A DNA stretch of 64,000 nt from assembly GCA_017430365.1 (NCBI GenBank), contig JAFRNC010000004.1, positions 1 through 64,000 of the forward strand. The letters are read 5' to 3'. The translations under genes and the position numbers were made by a program. Source of the DNA: Bacteroidales bacterium. GTDB lineage: Bacteria; Bacteroidota; Bacteroidia; Bacteroidales; UBA932. The notes below the pieces were generated by a model, which worked only from the letters and a program-made list of their open reading frames with translations, was not told the origin of the DNA and made no database searches. Shown here in pieces: positions 44,084-53,842 of this stretch (position 1 is its first letter; every line of letters starts with the position of its first letter).

Positions 44084-44892
44084 TTCTTAATATTTGCTTC
44101 TTGTTTGGATTGACGGATGTTGATGACGAGCAGCACGATCAGTATGATCAGGAATATGATGCTCATCAGGGGCTTCAGCTCGGGCGTAAGTCCGCCTTTG
44201 CGGGCGTCGGCATAGATATAGGTTGACAGTGTGTCAAGTCCTATCGTGCCGCGGGTGAAGAAGGTTACGGCGAAATCGTCCAGACTCATCGTGAAAGAAA
44301 GGATGAAGCCGGAAATCATGCCGGGCCTGAGTGCAGGCACAAGCACCTTGCGGAGCGCCTGTGAAGGGGTCGCCCCAAGGTCCAGCGCAGCCTCGTAGAT
44401 ATTGGGATTCATCTGGCGCAGCTTGGGCATCACGTTGAGCACGACGTACGGGGTGCAGAAAGTGATATGGGCGAGGATGACGGTCATGTAGCCCTGGGAA
44501 ATGCCCAGGAACACGAAGAGCAGGAACAGCGATACACCCGTGATGATGTCGGGGTTGATCATCGGGATATTGTTCAGGAAAGTCATCGTCTGCCTCTTGC
44601 GGCCGTGGAGATGATAGATTCCAATGGCGGCAATCGTTCCGAGGATCGTGGCCACGACGGATGCGGCCAGGGCGATCAGAAGCGTGTTCTTCACGGCGGC
44701 GAGAAGTCCGGAGGAGTTCTGCATGCTGCCGTTGAAAAGGTTCTGGTAGAGCTGCGTGGAGAAGCCGGTCCAGTTGCCGAGACTCTTGGCTTCAGTGAAC
44801 GAGAAGATCACTATGAAGGCGATCGGAGCGTAGAGGACAATCAGGACGAGCCAGATGTAACTTTTGGCCAGTATTTTCTTTGCATTCATCAC
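44080..44892 (-). CDS. potC: Polyamine ABC transporter permease PotC
   Basis: This 270-residue inner-membrane permease has six hydrophobic helices and the EAA-loop sequence EAALDLGATPSQALRKVLVP that contacts the ATPase. It overlaps potB and potD by 4 nt on each side (ATGA junctions). Together with PotB it forms the channel for spermidine or putrescine uptake. Confidence 0.93.
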   Translation of the reverse strand: MMNAKKILAKSYIWLVLIVLYAPIAFIVIFSFTEAKSLGNWTGFSTQLYQNLFNGSMQNSSGLLAAVKNTLLIALAASVVATILGTIAAIGIYHLHGRKRQTMTFLNNIPMINPDIITGVSLFLLFVFLGISQGYMTVILAHITFCTPYVVLNVMPKLRQMNPNIYEAALDLGATPSQALRKVLVPALRPGMISGFILSFTMSLDDFAVTFFTRGTIGLDTLSTYIYADARKGGLTPELKPLMSIIFLIILIVLLVINIRQSKQEANIKK

Positions 44893-45662
44893 ATCAGTCC
44901 TCCACTTGTTTCCTCAGCCTGGTCCCCTCCCTGGAGAAGGGTGGTCAGGCCGATGATGATCAGCATGATGAGCGAAAGCGCAGCACCATAATTCCACATA
45001 GAGTTGTTGATATTCTCCTGGATGATCGTACCGAAGAGTTTGATCTTGTTGTTGGTCAGGAACTCCGAGATGGCGAAGGTCGAGACTGTGGGCATGAATA
45101 CCATCATGACCCCGCTCCAGACACCAGGCATCGACAGCGGAAGGGTAACCTTGCGGAAAACCTGCCCGGGAGTCGCGCCCAGGTCCTGGGCCGCCTCGGA
45201 ATAGGAGTTGTCCATCTTCTTGAGCTGATTGTAGATCGGATAGATCATGAAGGGCAGGTAGTCGTAGCACATACCGAAAAGCAGTGTCCCCTTCCCCAGG
45301 GGAACTCCGGCCATGGTGAAGAGTTCCGCGGTAGCGAGGGTCCTCATCAGCGCGTTGATCCACATCGGGAGGATGAAGAGCACCACGGTAACCGCGCTCC
45401 TGTTGAGCTTGTTGTCCGCAAGTATATATGCTGCGGGATAGCCGATCAGTATGCAGAGGAGCGTGTTTTCAATGGCCACCTCTATGGAGAGGGCGAACGT
45501 GCTCAGGGCATCCTTGTCCGTGAAGAACTTCGTGATGTTGTAGAGCGTGAAATGCCCGGAGCCGTCCTGAAGCGCATACAGCAGGATCATCACCAGCGGC
45601 AGCACCACGAAGAGCACCATGAATATGAAATAGGGCAACGCCCAGCTCGAGCGCTTATTCAT
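44889..45662 (-). CDS. potB: Polyamine ABC transporter permease PotB
   Basis: The protein of 257 residues has six membrane helices and an EAA loop ([20 protein letters not shown]). The ATG at 45662 is chosen because it overlaps the potA stop by 8 nt and gives the normal N-terminus ([12 protein letters not shown]); an upstream Met at 45719 lies within potA coding sequence. It pairs with PotC in the membrane. Confidence 0.93.
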   Translation of the reverse strand: MNKRSSWALPYFIFMVLFVVLPLVMILLYALQDGSGHFTLYNITKFFTDKDALSTFALSIEVAIENTLLCILIGYPAAYILADNKLNRSAVTVVLFILPMWINALMRTLATAELFTMAGVPLGKGTLLFGMCYDYLPFMIYPIYNQLKKMDNSYSEAAQDLGATPGQVFRKVTLPLSMPGVWSGVMMVFMPTVSTFAISEFLTNNKIKLFGTIIQENINNSMWNYGAALSLIMLIIIGLTTLLQGGDQAEETSGGLM

Positions 45663-47052
45663 TGGCGGTCGCAGGTTTGGAGAGTTGGATGTCTTCAGGA
45701 AGGATCTTGATGCCGACAAAGTCGCCCTTGTCCCAGATGTCGTTGGTGTCGACCCAGATGTTCTCGCCCGCTTCGGTCTTGACTGTCAGGTGGTAATGGT
45801 CGCCCATATAGAGGATGAACACCACATTGCCGGTAAGGTCAGCATCTTCCTCATGGTCAAGCAGATCCACTTTTTCAAAGCGGATGGTGGCCACGACTTC
45901 GTCGCCGGCCTGGAAGCCGGTCGTGTCGCAGCTGAACTCAGTATCGAGGAACTCGACCTTCCCTTCCCCGGTAACCTTCCCGGAATAGGTATTTGCTTCG
46001 CGTTCCTTCTTCATCACCTGGATGTCATCGGGATCGATATAGAGCATCACCTCGCTTCCGACCGGATAAGGATCATAGTCCTGGATCATCAGTTCATAAC
46101 CGGTATCGGTGTCGACCCACATTTCGTAGTGTACGCCCTTGAAAATGCAGGAATTGACTTTTGCCTTGAACTGGCACTTTGCCGGATCGGTGGTGAAATA
46201 GATATCTTCGGGACGGACGACCACATCGACTTTCACGTCTTCGCCGAAACCCTCGTCCACGCAGTCGAACTCGTGTTTGATGAAAGCCACGCGCCGGTCG
46301 CGCAACATGCGCCCCTTGAGGATGTTGCTCTCGCCGATGAAATCGGCCACGAAGGCGTTGACAGGCTCGTTATATATGTCGGTAGGCGTACCTATCTGCT
46401 GGATCTTGCCCTCGTTCATCACCACGATGGTGTCGGAGAGAGTCAGAGCCTCCTCCTGGTCGTGCGTCACGTAGATGAAGGTGATGCCCAGTTTCTTGTG
46501 CATCTCCTTCAACTCGATCTGCATGTCCTTGCGCATCTTGAGGTCGAGCGCGGCGAGCGGCTCGTCGAGGAGCAGTACCCGCGGCTGGTTGATCAATGCC
46601 CTGGCAATGGCCACGCGCTGCTGCTGGCCGCCGGAGAGGCTCTCCACGTCACGGTCCTCATAGTCCGACATGCTCACGAGCTTGAGTACTTTCTTGACGC
46701 GTTTCTCGATTTCGTCCTCAGGCACTTTCTGGAGCTTGAGGCCGAAAGCGACGTTGTCATAGACGTCGAGATGCGGGAAGAGGGCGTAGCGCTGGAAAAC
46801 GGTATTGAGTTTGCGCTGGTACGGCGGAACGTCGTTGATGACTTTGCCTTCCATGGTGACGGTACCCTCGTCGGGCTTGGCAAAGCCCGCGATCAGGCGC
46901 AGCATGGTGGTCTTGCCGCAGCCCGAGGGACCGAGGAAGGTCATGAATTCGCCCCGTTTCACATAAAAGGAGATGTCATCGAGCACCTTTTTGTCGCCGA
47001 ACGACTTGGAGATGTGGTCCAGCTTGATGATTATGTCTTTCTCGTCAGCCAT
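45655..47052 (-). CDS. potA: Polyamine ABC transporter ATPase PotA
   Basis: This 465-residue ATP-binding subunit has Walker [10 protein letters not shown] near 39-47, the signature LSGGQQQR near 138, Walker [12 protein letters not shown] near 160 and the H-loop THDQEEAL. The C-terminal 220 residues are longer than in E. coli PotA (378 residues in total) and include TOBE-like regulatory segments, as in other Bacteroidota PotA. The gene follows the barrel-protein gene after 15 nt and overlaps potB. Confidence 0.94.
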   Translation of the reverse strand: MADEKDIIIKLDHISKSFGDKKVLDDISFYVKRGEFMTFLGPSGCGKTTMLRLIAGFAKPDEGTVTMEGKVINDVPPYQRKLNTVFQRYALFPHLDVYDNVAFGLKLQKVPEDEIEKRVKKVLKLVSMSDYEDRDVESLSGGQQQRVAIARALINQPRVLLLDEPLAALDLKMRKDMQIELKEMHKKLGITFIYVTHDQEEALTLSDTIVVMNEGKIQQIGTPTDIYNEPVNAFVADFIGESNILKGRMLRDRRVAFIKHEFDCVDEGFGEDVKVDVVVRPEDIYFTTDPAKCQFKAKVNSCIFKGVHYEMWVDTDTGYELMIQDYDPYPVGSEVMLYIDPDDIQVMKKEREANTYSGKVTGEGKVEFLDTEFSCDTTGFQAGDEVVATIRFEKVDLLDHEEDADLTGNVVFILYMGDHYHLTVKTEAGENIWVDTNDIWDKGDFVGIKILPEDIQLSKPATANE

Positions 47053-47067
47053 TATGCAATCCGGGCG

Positions 47068-48078
47068 TTAGAAGAGTTTGAATTCGAAGAAATAGGTAGC
47101 ACCGGCGGAAAGATAGAGGTCGGTCGACTTTTCATCGACATACTTGTTGACCGAAGGTGCAGCCATAAGATGGACGCGCAGATCGCGGCTGTCATTGAGC
47201 GGATACCAGTTGCAGGCGATGCCTCCGAAAAAGTGATCGAAGGCCAGCAGTTCATTCCAGTCGGAACCCAATCTTTCATAACCCAGTTTTCCGACCAGGT
47301 CGACTTTGTCGGACAGGGAGGCTTCAAGTGAAAGTGATCCTGAACGGAGAAAACTCGTGAGATTGATATCAGTGCCGAGCGCAATACCGTCGGATACATT
47401 CACTTTTGCGCCTAGCGCACCTATCCAGCCCCATAATCCGGAATGAGTGACCGATCCCATCAGCGAGAGGGTCTCTCCTTCAAAAAAAGTGTTGAAAGTA
47501 TAGGCATAAGACTTGAGATTCCCTGTTTCGAAAGGACGGTACATGCCGGGATCCGTGGTAGCCTGAAGTGAAATGGTCAGGCTTTCGTCTTCGTTCTGCC
47601 ACCCGAACCTTCCACCCCACTGATAGACCTGCAGTGTGTTCCAGAGCAGGGAATTCATCTGCCAGTGGGAATTATAGTCATATTCCTCTATTTCGAAATT
47701 AGCCACCCGCATGTAATCCTTACCTGCGGAGATGAAGAAATTGCCCATCTTGAGCGTCAGATTGGCCCAGTCAACCCAGTTGGCAACGGATGAACGCCAT
47801 GTGTTCCTATACAGGTCGGCAGCGTCATCGATACCCTCGCAGAATGCGAACCAGTGATTGCTGACCGAGAACGAGAGATTCCTGGTTATATTCCCTTCAA
47901 ACAACGTATATAGGGACGTACTTCCGAGATCGAAACTCCATTCTCCACCCGAATAGGACGGATCCAGGTCAAGGCGTGGTACAATAAGAAGCGTGCCCTC
48001 CGACTGCGGTTCGTCATCTTGCGCAAACACTGCGCACGAAACCAGGAGGAAGGCAAACAAGACAAACAATCTTTTCAT
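47068..48078 (-). CDS. Outer-membrane beta-barrel protein leading the pot operon
   Basis: The 336-residue protein has a signal peptide ending in AVFAQDD and many alternating strands with aromatic girdles (WSFDLGSTSLYTLFEGNITR, LSFSVSNHWFAF). It finishes with YLSAGATYFFEFKLF, a typical C-terminal barrel strand ending in Phe. It could be a specific porin for polyamines or a structural homologue of Bacteroidota barrel proteins; its place directly upstream of potA (15-nt gap) favours a role in uptake. A short open frame lies just in front of its start. Confidence 0.75.
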   Translation of the reverse strand: MKRLFVLFAFLLVSCAVFAQDDEPQSEGTLLIVPRLDLDPSYSGGEWSFDLGSTSLYTLFEGNITRNLSFSVSNHWFAFCEGIDDAADLYRNTWRSSVANWVDWANLTLKMGNFFISAGKDYMRVANFEIEEYDYNSHWQMNSLLWNTLQVYQWGGRFGWQNEDESLTISLQATTDPGMYRPFETGNLKSYAYTFNTFFEGETLSLMGSVTHSGLWGWIGALGAKVNVSDGIALGTDINLTSFLRSGSLSLEASLSDKVDLVGKLGYERLGSDWNELLAFDHFFGGIACNWYPLNDSRDLRVHLMAAPSVNKYVDEKSTDLYLSAGATYFFEFKLF

Positions 48079-48090
48079 CGAAAATTTGTG

Positions 48091-48201
48091 TTATTTGGAT
48101 TGGACGAATGCGGCTCCCAACGGCACGAGACAACGTCCCGTCACGGAATCGAGCGGGTCGAAAGTGCTGGAATAGCCGTTGGAGTAAAGAAAGTTCTTCA
48201 T
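48091..48201 (-). CDS. Possible 36-residue leader peptide before the barrel-pot operon
   Basis: The frame MKNFLYSNGYSSTFDPL... ends in FVQSK and a TAA, 12 nt before the barrel gene's ATG and in the same frame as it. A TATCTTTG -7 element (plus CAAAGATA 48218-48225) lies just upstream, so the peptide would be the first thing translated. Upstream short frames are known to sense polyamines for other transport or synthesis genes (for example speFL of E. coli). Here the idea rests on position only. Confidence 0.35.
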   Translation of the reverse strand: MKNFLYSNGYSSTFDPLDSVTGRCLVPLGAAFVQSK

Positions 48202-48211
48202 GGCCGGTTTA

Positions 48212-48244
48212 TTGGCGCAAAGATAGAAAATTAATGTAACTTTG
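48212..48244 (+). promoter_or_regulatory. Divergent promoter region for atoE-like and barrel-pot genes
   Basis: On the plus strand, TTG (48212-48214), a 22-bp spacer and TAACTTTG (48237-48244) precede the AtoE-like gene by about 20 bp. On the minus strand TATCTTTG (48218-48225) faces the pot operon. The two overlap, so polymerase binding may be mutually exclusive. Confidence 0.45.
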
Positions 48245-48263
48245 TATATTAAATTCCGAAGCA

Positions 48264-49613
48264 ATGTTCCAAAAAATAATCCGCGGCTGCGTCAAGCTTG
48301 TCCAACGTTATCTTCCAGAACCTTTCATATTCGCCGTAATCCTTACAATAGTGGCTTTCATAGTAGCCATGCCTGTCTGTAAACAGACTCCCATAGAGGT
48401 GGTTGAACACTGGGGCAACGGCGTTTGGTCCCTGCTCGCATTCGCGATGCAGATGGCCCTTGTGCTGGTATGCGGCTCGGCGCTTGCCGCCGCTCCGGTC
48501 ATCAAGAAAGGAATAAGCGCGCTTGCATCCCTGTCGAAGACACCCGCCGGAGCCATTGCTGTCGTAACCGGGGTTTCAGCCCTCGCATGCTGGCTCAACT
48601 GGGGATTCGGACTGATAGTGGGCGTGATCTTCGCCAAGGAGATAGCCCGCAAGCTTCGCGGAGTGGACTACCGTCTCCTCATCGCATCGGCCTACAGCGG
48701 GTTCGTGGTATGGCATGCCGGCATTTCCGGCTCCATTCCCCTCACCATGGCCACTCCCGGCTCAGGATTGAAGGAGATAACCCGCGGAGCGCTCCAGAAC
48801 CCGGTGCCCATATCCGAAACCGTACTGGATCCGCACAATCTGATAATGGTCGTCCTGGTCATAGCGGCACTGGTACTGGTCAACTCGCTGATGCACCCCA
48901 AGGGCGGAAATGTGGTCTCTGTCGATCCCGCGCTCTTGCTGGAAGAACCTGAAAAGCCCGCGGTCAAGCCCGACACACCGGCCGAAAAGATGGAGAACAG
49001 CCGCATCCTCAGCTGGATCATAGCAATCCTCGGCCTTTCGTTCGTAGTCATCAAACTGTTCTTCAGGGGCGGATCGCTGGACCTCAATACCGTAATCCTG
49101 ATATTCCTCTTCCTCGGAATCATCCTGCACAAGACTCCCCTCGCCTATGTCGGAGCCTTCACCAAGGCAGCGTCGGGTGCGGCGGGAATCCTTCTCCAGT
49201 TCCCCTTCTACGCCGGCATCATGGGCATCCTGATGGGGGTCGGTAAATCGGGAATCTGCCTTGGCACAGTGATAAGCGACGCTTTCATCAACATTTCCAC
49301 TCCTGTCTCCTACCCGCTTTTCACCTTCCTGTGCGCCGCGATCCTGAACATGTTCGTCCCGTCAGGCGGCGGACACTGGGCGATCCAGGCCCCGATCATG
49401 TTCACCGCCGGAGCCGATCTCGGTGTAGATCCCGGACTTACCGGAATGGCCATCGCATGGGGCGATGCCTGGACCAATCTCATCCAGCCCTTCTGGGCGA
49501 TACCAGCCCTCGCCATCGCAAAACTCAACGCGAAGGACATCATGGGCTTCTGCCTGATCGACCTGTTTGTTTCCGGAGCCATAATATGCACAGGACTGTT
49601 TGTCTGGGCCTGA
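48264..49613 (+). CDS. atoE: AtoE-family short-chain fatty acid transporter
   Basis: The 449-residue integral membrane protein has about twelve helices. The opening LVQRYLPEPFIFAVILTIV, WLNWGFGLIVGVIFAKEIAR and VWHAGISGSIPLTMATPGSG are characteristic of the AtoE/TIGR00366 family. In the gut it could take up or export acetate, butyrate or acetoacetate. It overlaps the start of the M1 peptidase gene by 28 nt, so the two are co-transcribed. Confidence 0.88.
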   Translation: MFQKIIRGCVKLVQRYLPEPFIFAVILTIVAFIVAMPVCKQTPIEVVEHWGNGVWSLLAFAMQMALVLVCGSALAAAPVIKKGISALASLSKTPAGAIAVVTGVSALACWLNWGFGLIVGVIFAKEIARKLRGVDYRLLIASAYSGFVVWHAGISGSIPLTMATPGSGLKEITRGALQNPVPISETVLDPHNLIMVVLVIAALVLVNSLMHPKGGNVVSVDPALLLEEPEKPAVKPDTPAEKMENSRILSWIIAILGLSFVVIKLFFRGGSLDLNTVILIFLFLGIILHKTPLAYVGAFTKAASGAAGILLQFPFYAGIMGILMGVGKSGICLGTVISDAFINISTPVSYPLFTFLCAAILNMFVPSGGGHWAIQAPIMFTAGADLGVDPGLTGMAIAWGDAWTNLIQPFWAIPALAIAKLNAKDIMGFCLIDLFVSGAIICTGLFVWA

Positions 49614-52021
49614 TCCTGGCCTTTTTTACGATTGCGGGATGCGGCAGGCCGCAGAACCTCGCCGAACCCGGCGTATCCGTCGGACTGGCTGAGTTTCGGA
49701 GCACGAACTTCAGCGACATCCGTTACTCGCTTTCCTTCGACCTTCGCGAAGGAGAGAATGTTCCGACCCCCGCACACGAAACCATCTCGCTCAAACTGCT
49801 TCGTCCGACTGACATCATACTGGATTTCAGAGTTTCAGCCGAGAATCCAATCAGCCTCACCATTAATGGAGATAATATACAAGTTTCGGTTGTAAATGAG
49901 CATATTATAATACCAAAGAATCTCACTTCGGCAGGGGAAAACCTGATCGATCTGGAGTTTATCGCCGGCGACCAGTCGCTCAACCGCAGGAGCGATTTCC
50001 TCTACACGCTGCTGGTGCCTGACAGGGCGCGCACGCTGTTTCCCTGCTTCGACCAGCCGGACCTGAAAGCACATTACAGCCTCACTCTTTCGGTGCCGGA
50101 AGAGTGGACGGCAGTCTCAAATACTTATATCGAGGAAGAGAAAAGTGATGGCAGCGGACGGAAAATCATACGCTTCGCTGAAACCGAACCGCTGAGCACC
50201 TATCTGTTCTCATTTGTCGCAGGACGTTTCGAACGCGCTTTTTCAGAGAGGAACGGGAGGACGATTTCCATGTATTACCGAGAGACGGACCCGGCGAAAC
50301 TTGCCCAGCAGCCGGACATTTTCTCCCTGGTATTCGATGCGCTTGACTACATGGAAGAGTATACGGGAATCCCCTATCCTTTCGCAAAATATGATTTCAT
50401 AGTACTGCCGGATTTCCAGTACGGCGGCATGGAGCATACAGGCGCCACCCTCTACAATGACCGCAGGATTTTCCTCGGCACGGCACCTACCACGGCCGAA
50501 CTGCTCGACAGGGCGCAACTCATAGCACACGAGACCGCGCACATGTGGTTCGGCGACTATGTCACGATGAAATGGTTCAACGATGTATGGACCAAGGAAG
50601 TCTTCGCCAACTGGTTCGCCGCCAGGATAGTCAGGCCAGCCTTCCCTGAGGTGAACCACGTACTCGGCGACCTGAAGTCCTATTATGACCCCGCATACGC
50701 CGAAGACAGGACGGCCGGGTCGAATGCCATACAGCGGCCGCTCGACAATCTTGGCAATGCAGGGCTGATCTACTGCAATATCATTTACGACAAGGCCCCG
50801 GTGATGATGGATTTCCTCGCCCGGAAAATGGGTCCGGAGGCATTCAGGCGCGGCCTGCAGCGATATCTCAGGCAATTCGGATACGGAAACGCAAGCTGGG
50901 ATGACTTGATAGGGATTCTTGAAAGTGAAGCCGATTTCGACGTCGAAGAGTGGAGCCGTGTATGGGTCAAGGAGAAGGGCATGCCTCTCTTCGAGCCTGT
51001 CGTCGAGACCGATGTCGTGAGTTTCAGGCAGATCGATCCTTTCGGCGCCGGAAATGTATGGCCCCAGGAAATAAGCTTCGATGACTGCTATGGAGGCCAC
51101 TGGCTCCCTGACACCGACGGCACCACCTATGGTTGTTACCTCATGGACGAACCGGAAGCGGAATTCTGCTATTCACGCTATCATATGCTTGGCGAGACTG
51201 CCCGGATGGGCGTCCTGATGAATCTTTATGAAAATGTCTGGCGAAAGCGCATCGACGCCGCCCGTTTCGTCACCTGGGCCGCGGAAGCACTTTACAGTGA
51301 AAACAATTCCCTGATTTTCGGGTCCATGCTGGGATATGCCGCGGATGCATTCCGCTTCTCGGGCGGGAATCTTCCCATACTCGAGCAGACTCTCCGCCTC
51401 ATCGCTTCGGAACAGCAGCGTCCCCACGAAATACGTCTCCAGGCTTTCCGTGCCCTGTACTCAATGGCCACGGACCCTCAGACATGTGACTGGCTGTACC
51501 GGATATGGGAACAGCAGTCCCCTCCCCGCAGCCTGAGCCTCGGCGAGAGCGACTATACCAGCCTCTCATACCAGCTCATGCTCCGCTTCCCCTCCCGTGC
51601 CGGACAAATCAGGGAAACGCAGCGAAGCCGGATTACCAATCCCGACCGGCTGTCAACGTTTGATTTCGTAGTAAAGGCCGCTTCACCTGACCGCGAGGAG
51701 AGGACACGTTTCTTCAATTCCCTTTTGCAAAAGGAAAACCGGCGACCAGAATCGCGCGTTCTGAGCGCTCTCGACCTGCTTTGCCACCCCATCCATGGCG
51801 AAGAGAGCGTTCCGTACATCATGCCCGCCCTGGAAATCCTTCCCGAAATCCAGCGTACCGGAGATATATTCTTCCCCGCATCCTGGTGCAAGCGGATCCT
51901 CGGACCGCAGACTTCGCCTGCGGCAAAAGAAGAAGTGGAAGCATTCCTCGCTTCCCACGAGTCAATGCATCCACTTCTCAAGACCAAGATCCTGCAGGCT
52001 GCAGGATGGCTGCTCCAATAA
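49586..52021 (+). CDS. M1 family metallopeptidase lipoprotein
   Basis: The protein of 811 residues starts at the ATG at 49586, which gives a lipoprotein signal with TIAGC near residue 19. The zinc motif HETAHMWFGD (about 315) and the downstream Glu in NDVWTKEVFANWFA are intact. The exopeptidase motif reads GGMEH instead of the common GAMEN (about 280-284), which may alter N-terminal specificity. A C-terminal helical domain is present. It probably trims peptides in the periplasm. It ends exactly beside the convergent acyl-carrier gene. Confidence 0.88.
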   Translation: MHRTVCLGLILAFFTIAGCGRPQNLAEPGVSVGLAEFRSTNFSDIRYSLSFDLREGENVPTPAHETISLKLLRPTDIILDFRVSAENPISLTINGDNIQVSVVNEHIIIPKNLTSAGENLIDLEFIAGDQSLNRRSDFLYTLLVPDRARTLFPCFDQPDLKAHYSLTLSVPEEWTAVSNTYIEEEKSDGSGRKIIRFAETEPLSTYLFSFVAGRFERAFSERNGRTISMYYRETDPAKLAQQPDIFSLVFDALDYMEEYTGIPYPFAKYDFIVLPDFQYGGMEHTGATLYNDRRIFLGTAPTTAELLDRAQLIAHETAHMWFGDYVTMKWFNDVWTKEVFANWFAARIVRPAFPEVNHVLGDLKSYYDPAYAEDRTAGSNAIQRPLDNLGNAGLIYCNIIYDKAPVMMDFLARKMGPEAFRRGLQRYLRQFGYGNASWDDLIGILESEADFDVEEWSRVWVKEKGMPLFEPVVETDVVSFRQIDPFGAGNVWPQEISFDDCYGGHWLPDTDGTTYGCYLMDEPEAEFCYSRYHMLGETARMGVLMNLYENVWRKRIDAARFVTWAAEALYSENNSLIFGSMLGYAADAFRFSGGNLPILEQTLRLIASEQQRPHEIRLQAFRALYSMATDPQTCDWLYRIWEQQSPPRSLSLGESDYTSLSYQLMLRFPSRAGQIRETQRSRITNPDRLSTFDFVVKAASPDREERTRFFNSLLQKENRRPESRVLSALDLLCHPIHGEESVPYIMPALEILPEIQRTGDIFFPASWCKRILGPQTSPAAKEEVEAFLASHESMHPLLKTKILQAAGWLLQ

Positions 52022-52267
52022 CTATTCCTTCACTGAAGAAACGATATAGTCGCACACTTCACCTACCGTCTCGAACGGAGGTACGTCGCTTGCGAACTGC
52101 ATCTGGAATTTGTGTTCCGCGGCAAGTGACAGAAGCAGCATCGACAGCGAATCGATTCCGAGGTCGTTGACAAGCTTGCTGTCCATTGTGACCTGGCTGA
52201 GGTCGAGTTTGGGCTTGATGCCCGTGAAGATCTCCTTGAGCCCTTCGAATACGGTTTCCCTTGACAT
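52022..52267 (-). CDS. Acyl carrier protein
   Basis: The 81-residue ACP has DLGIDSLSML around the phosphopantetheine Ser (usual DSL motif) and is acidic and helical. It follows the acyl ligase gene after 10 nt, so it is probably the dedicated carrier for the acyl group activated by that enzyme. It is distinct from a housekeeping ACP, whose gene would normally sit with fab genes. Confidence 0.88.
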   Translation of the reverse strand: MSRETVFEGLKEIFTGIKPKLDLSQVTMDSKLVNDLGIDSLSMLLLSLAAEHKFQMQFASDVPPFETVGEVCDYIVSSVKE

Positions 52268-52277
52268 GGCGGAATAA

Positions 52278-53765
52278 TCAGTTACGTGCGACTTTCATGC
52301 TGCCCGTGCGCTTGAAATCTTCCTTGCGGACAGTCACTTTCATAATCCTGTGGGTGGAAGGGAGCCCTGCGTTGATCTTCTTGACGAGGTCGTTCATATA
52401 CTGTTCGATCTCTTCCCAGGACTTGCCGTCAAATGCCGGCATCTGGGGCAGGATTTCCACGGCGATGACTTGCGAACCGTTGAGCTCGTCTTCCTTTACC
52501 ATGGCGTCACGGACGCAGGGGTCAGCGTAGAAAGGCTCTTCCAGGCTCTCGGGACTGACATTCTCTCCATTCGACAGAATGATGAGATTCTTGATGCGTC
52601 CCACGATGTAGAGGAATCCCTCCTCGTCGAAACGGACCAGGTCGCCGGTACGGAACCAGCCGTCCTCAGTGAACGCTTCAGCAGTCTTGACGGGATCCTT
52701 GTAATAACCGGAGAAGATATTGTCGCCCTTGAGGAGCAGTTCCCCGTCGACGACTTTCGCCTCCTGTCCGGGATAGATGCGGCCTATGGAAGTAGGTTTC
52801 TCGATGGCATCGGCATTGGCTGAGGTAAGGTTGGCGGTTTCCGTCAGGCCGTAACCGAAACAGAACTCGACACCCATCTTCGTGAAAATGGAAACCAGGC
52901 GCGGAGGAACGTTCGCCGCACCGGAAATGATCATCCGCAGTTCACCGCCGAGGAACTGAGGGCCATACATATTGCAGAGGCCGGCGAGTATGTCGCAGAT
53001 GCCCGGCACGATGATCAGGATGGTCGGCTTGATTACCGGAAGTTTGCCGATGGTAGCCTTCATGTCCTCGCAGGTATAGATCAGGTTGCCGGTATAGAAA
53101 CAGCCCATGGTACCGGCTATGAGCCCGAATACATGGCTGAGCGGAAGCAGTGCGATATAGCGGTGTACGCCGATGACCTTGCCCGGCTTGAAGATGGCGT
53201 TGTAGCAGCCGCGCATCAGGGCCCTGTGGCTCAGCACGGCACCCTTGGGAGCGCCGGTTGTTCCTCCGGTGAAGAAAATGGCGGCCGGAGATTCCTTGTC
53301 CACTACAGCAACCGGAGCGGTGGCTTCCGAAGTGGATCCGCAGGAAAATACCTTTGCGGGAACGCCTTCAGCCATCGCCTTGAATTCATCGCGGACGAAA
53401 AGGGCCTGAAGGTCGAAACGTGCGCAGCAACCTGCAAGTGCAGGAGCCGGAAGTCCGGCGGGAAGCATCAGTACGGTATAACCGGCCGAAGTGATGGCAA
53501 GGAAAAGCTCGATGGCATCCGCGCTGTTGCGGTCGAAAACGCCGATATTGGCGCCTTTGGGCAGTCCAAGTCCTTCCAGGAAGGCACGGCGATGGGCCAC
53601 GCGGTCACAAAGCTCTTTATATGAATAAGTTGTGGTATTGTCGCAAAGGGCAGGCATGTCGGCGTAAGCGCTTTCAAGCCAGTTCACGAATTCGGGAACG
53701 GTGGGAATATACTGCAGTCTGGCCAGCTCTTCAGCGGGCAGCATATCATAGAAATAATTGTCCAT
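52278..53765 (-). CDS. AMP-binding acyl-CoA/acyl-ACP synthetase
   Basis: The 495-residue adenylate-forming enzyme has P-loop-like IFFTGGTTGAPKGAVLSH near 170, the FGYGLTE motif near 300 and GDLVRFDEEGFLYIVGR, plus the C-terminal Lys region (FKRTGSMKVARN). It activates a fatty acid for transfer to CoA or to the ACP encoded next. The divergent GNAT gene is 77 bp away and may use the acyl product. A TAGTTTTG element with TTG 22 bp upstream is seen on the minus strand. Confidence 0.9.
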   Translation of the reverse strand: MDNYFYDMLPAEELARLQYIPTVPEFVNWLESAYADMPALCDNTTTYSYKELCDRVAHRRAFLEGLGLPKGANIGVFDRNSADAIELFLAITSAGYTVLMLPAGLPAPALAGCCARFDLQALFVRDEFKAMAEGVPAKVFSCGSTSEATAPVAVVDKESPAAIFFTGGTTGAPKGAVLSHRALMRGCYNAIFKPGKVIGVHRYIALLPLSHVFGLIAGTMGCFYTGNLIYTCEDMKATIGKLPVIKPTILIIVPGICDILAGLCNMYGPQFLGGELRMIISGAANVPPRLVSIFTKMGVEFCFGYGLTETANLTSANADAIEKPTSIGRIYPGQEAKVVDGELLLKGDNIFSGYYKDPVKTAEAFTEDGWFRTGDLVRFDEEGFLYIVGRIKNLIILSNGENVSPESLEEPFYADPCVRDAMVKEDELNGSQVIAVEILPQMPAFDGKSWEEIEQYMNDLVKKINAGLPSTHRIMKVTVRKEDFKRTGSMKVARN

Positions 53766-53793
53766 TATGGTTCAGGTATTATAAAAAAACGCG

Positions 53794-53820
53794 CAAAACT
53801 ACGAAAAATTCTTAAATTTG
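53794..53820. promoter_or_regulatory. Divergent promoter elements between acyl ligase and GNAT genes
   Basis: TAGTTTTG on the minus strand (plus CAAAACTA 53794-53801, with CAA at 53824-53826 as the -33) faces the ligase. TAAATTTG on the plus strand (53813-53820) faces the GNAT gene. Only the minus-strand promoter has a visible -33 element. Confidence 0.45.
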
Positions 53821-53842
53821 TGACAAGTAAGCACAATTTGAA

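Noticed and set aside
45685..47331. A 548-codon open frame on the plus strand
   Set aside because: It lies antisense to potA and part of the barrel gene, and its protein has no motifs. GC-rich coding DNA often leaves such open antisense frames.
48079..48201. An N-terminal extension of the barrel protein
   Set aside because: The upstream frame is in phase but ends with a TAA at 48091-48093, and the barrel gene has its own signal peptide start at 48078.
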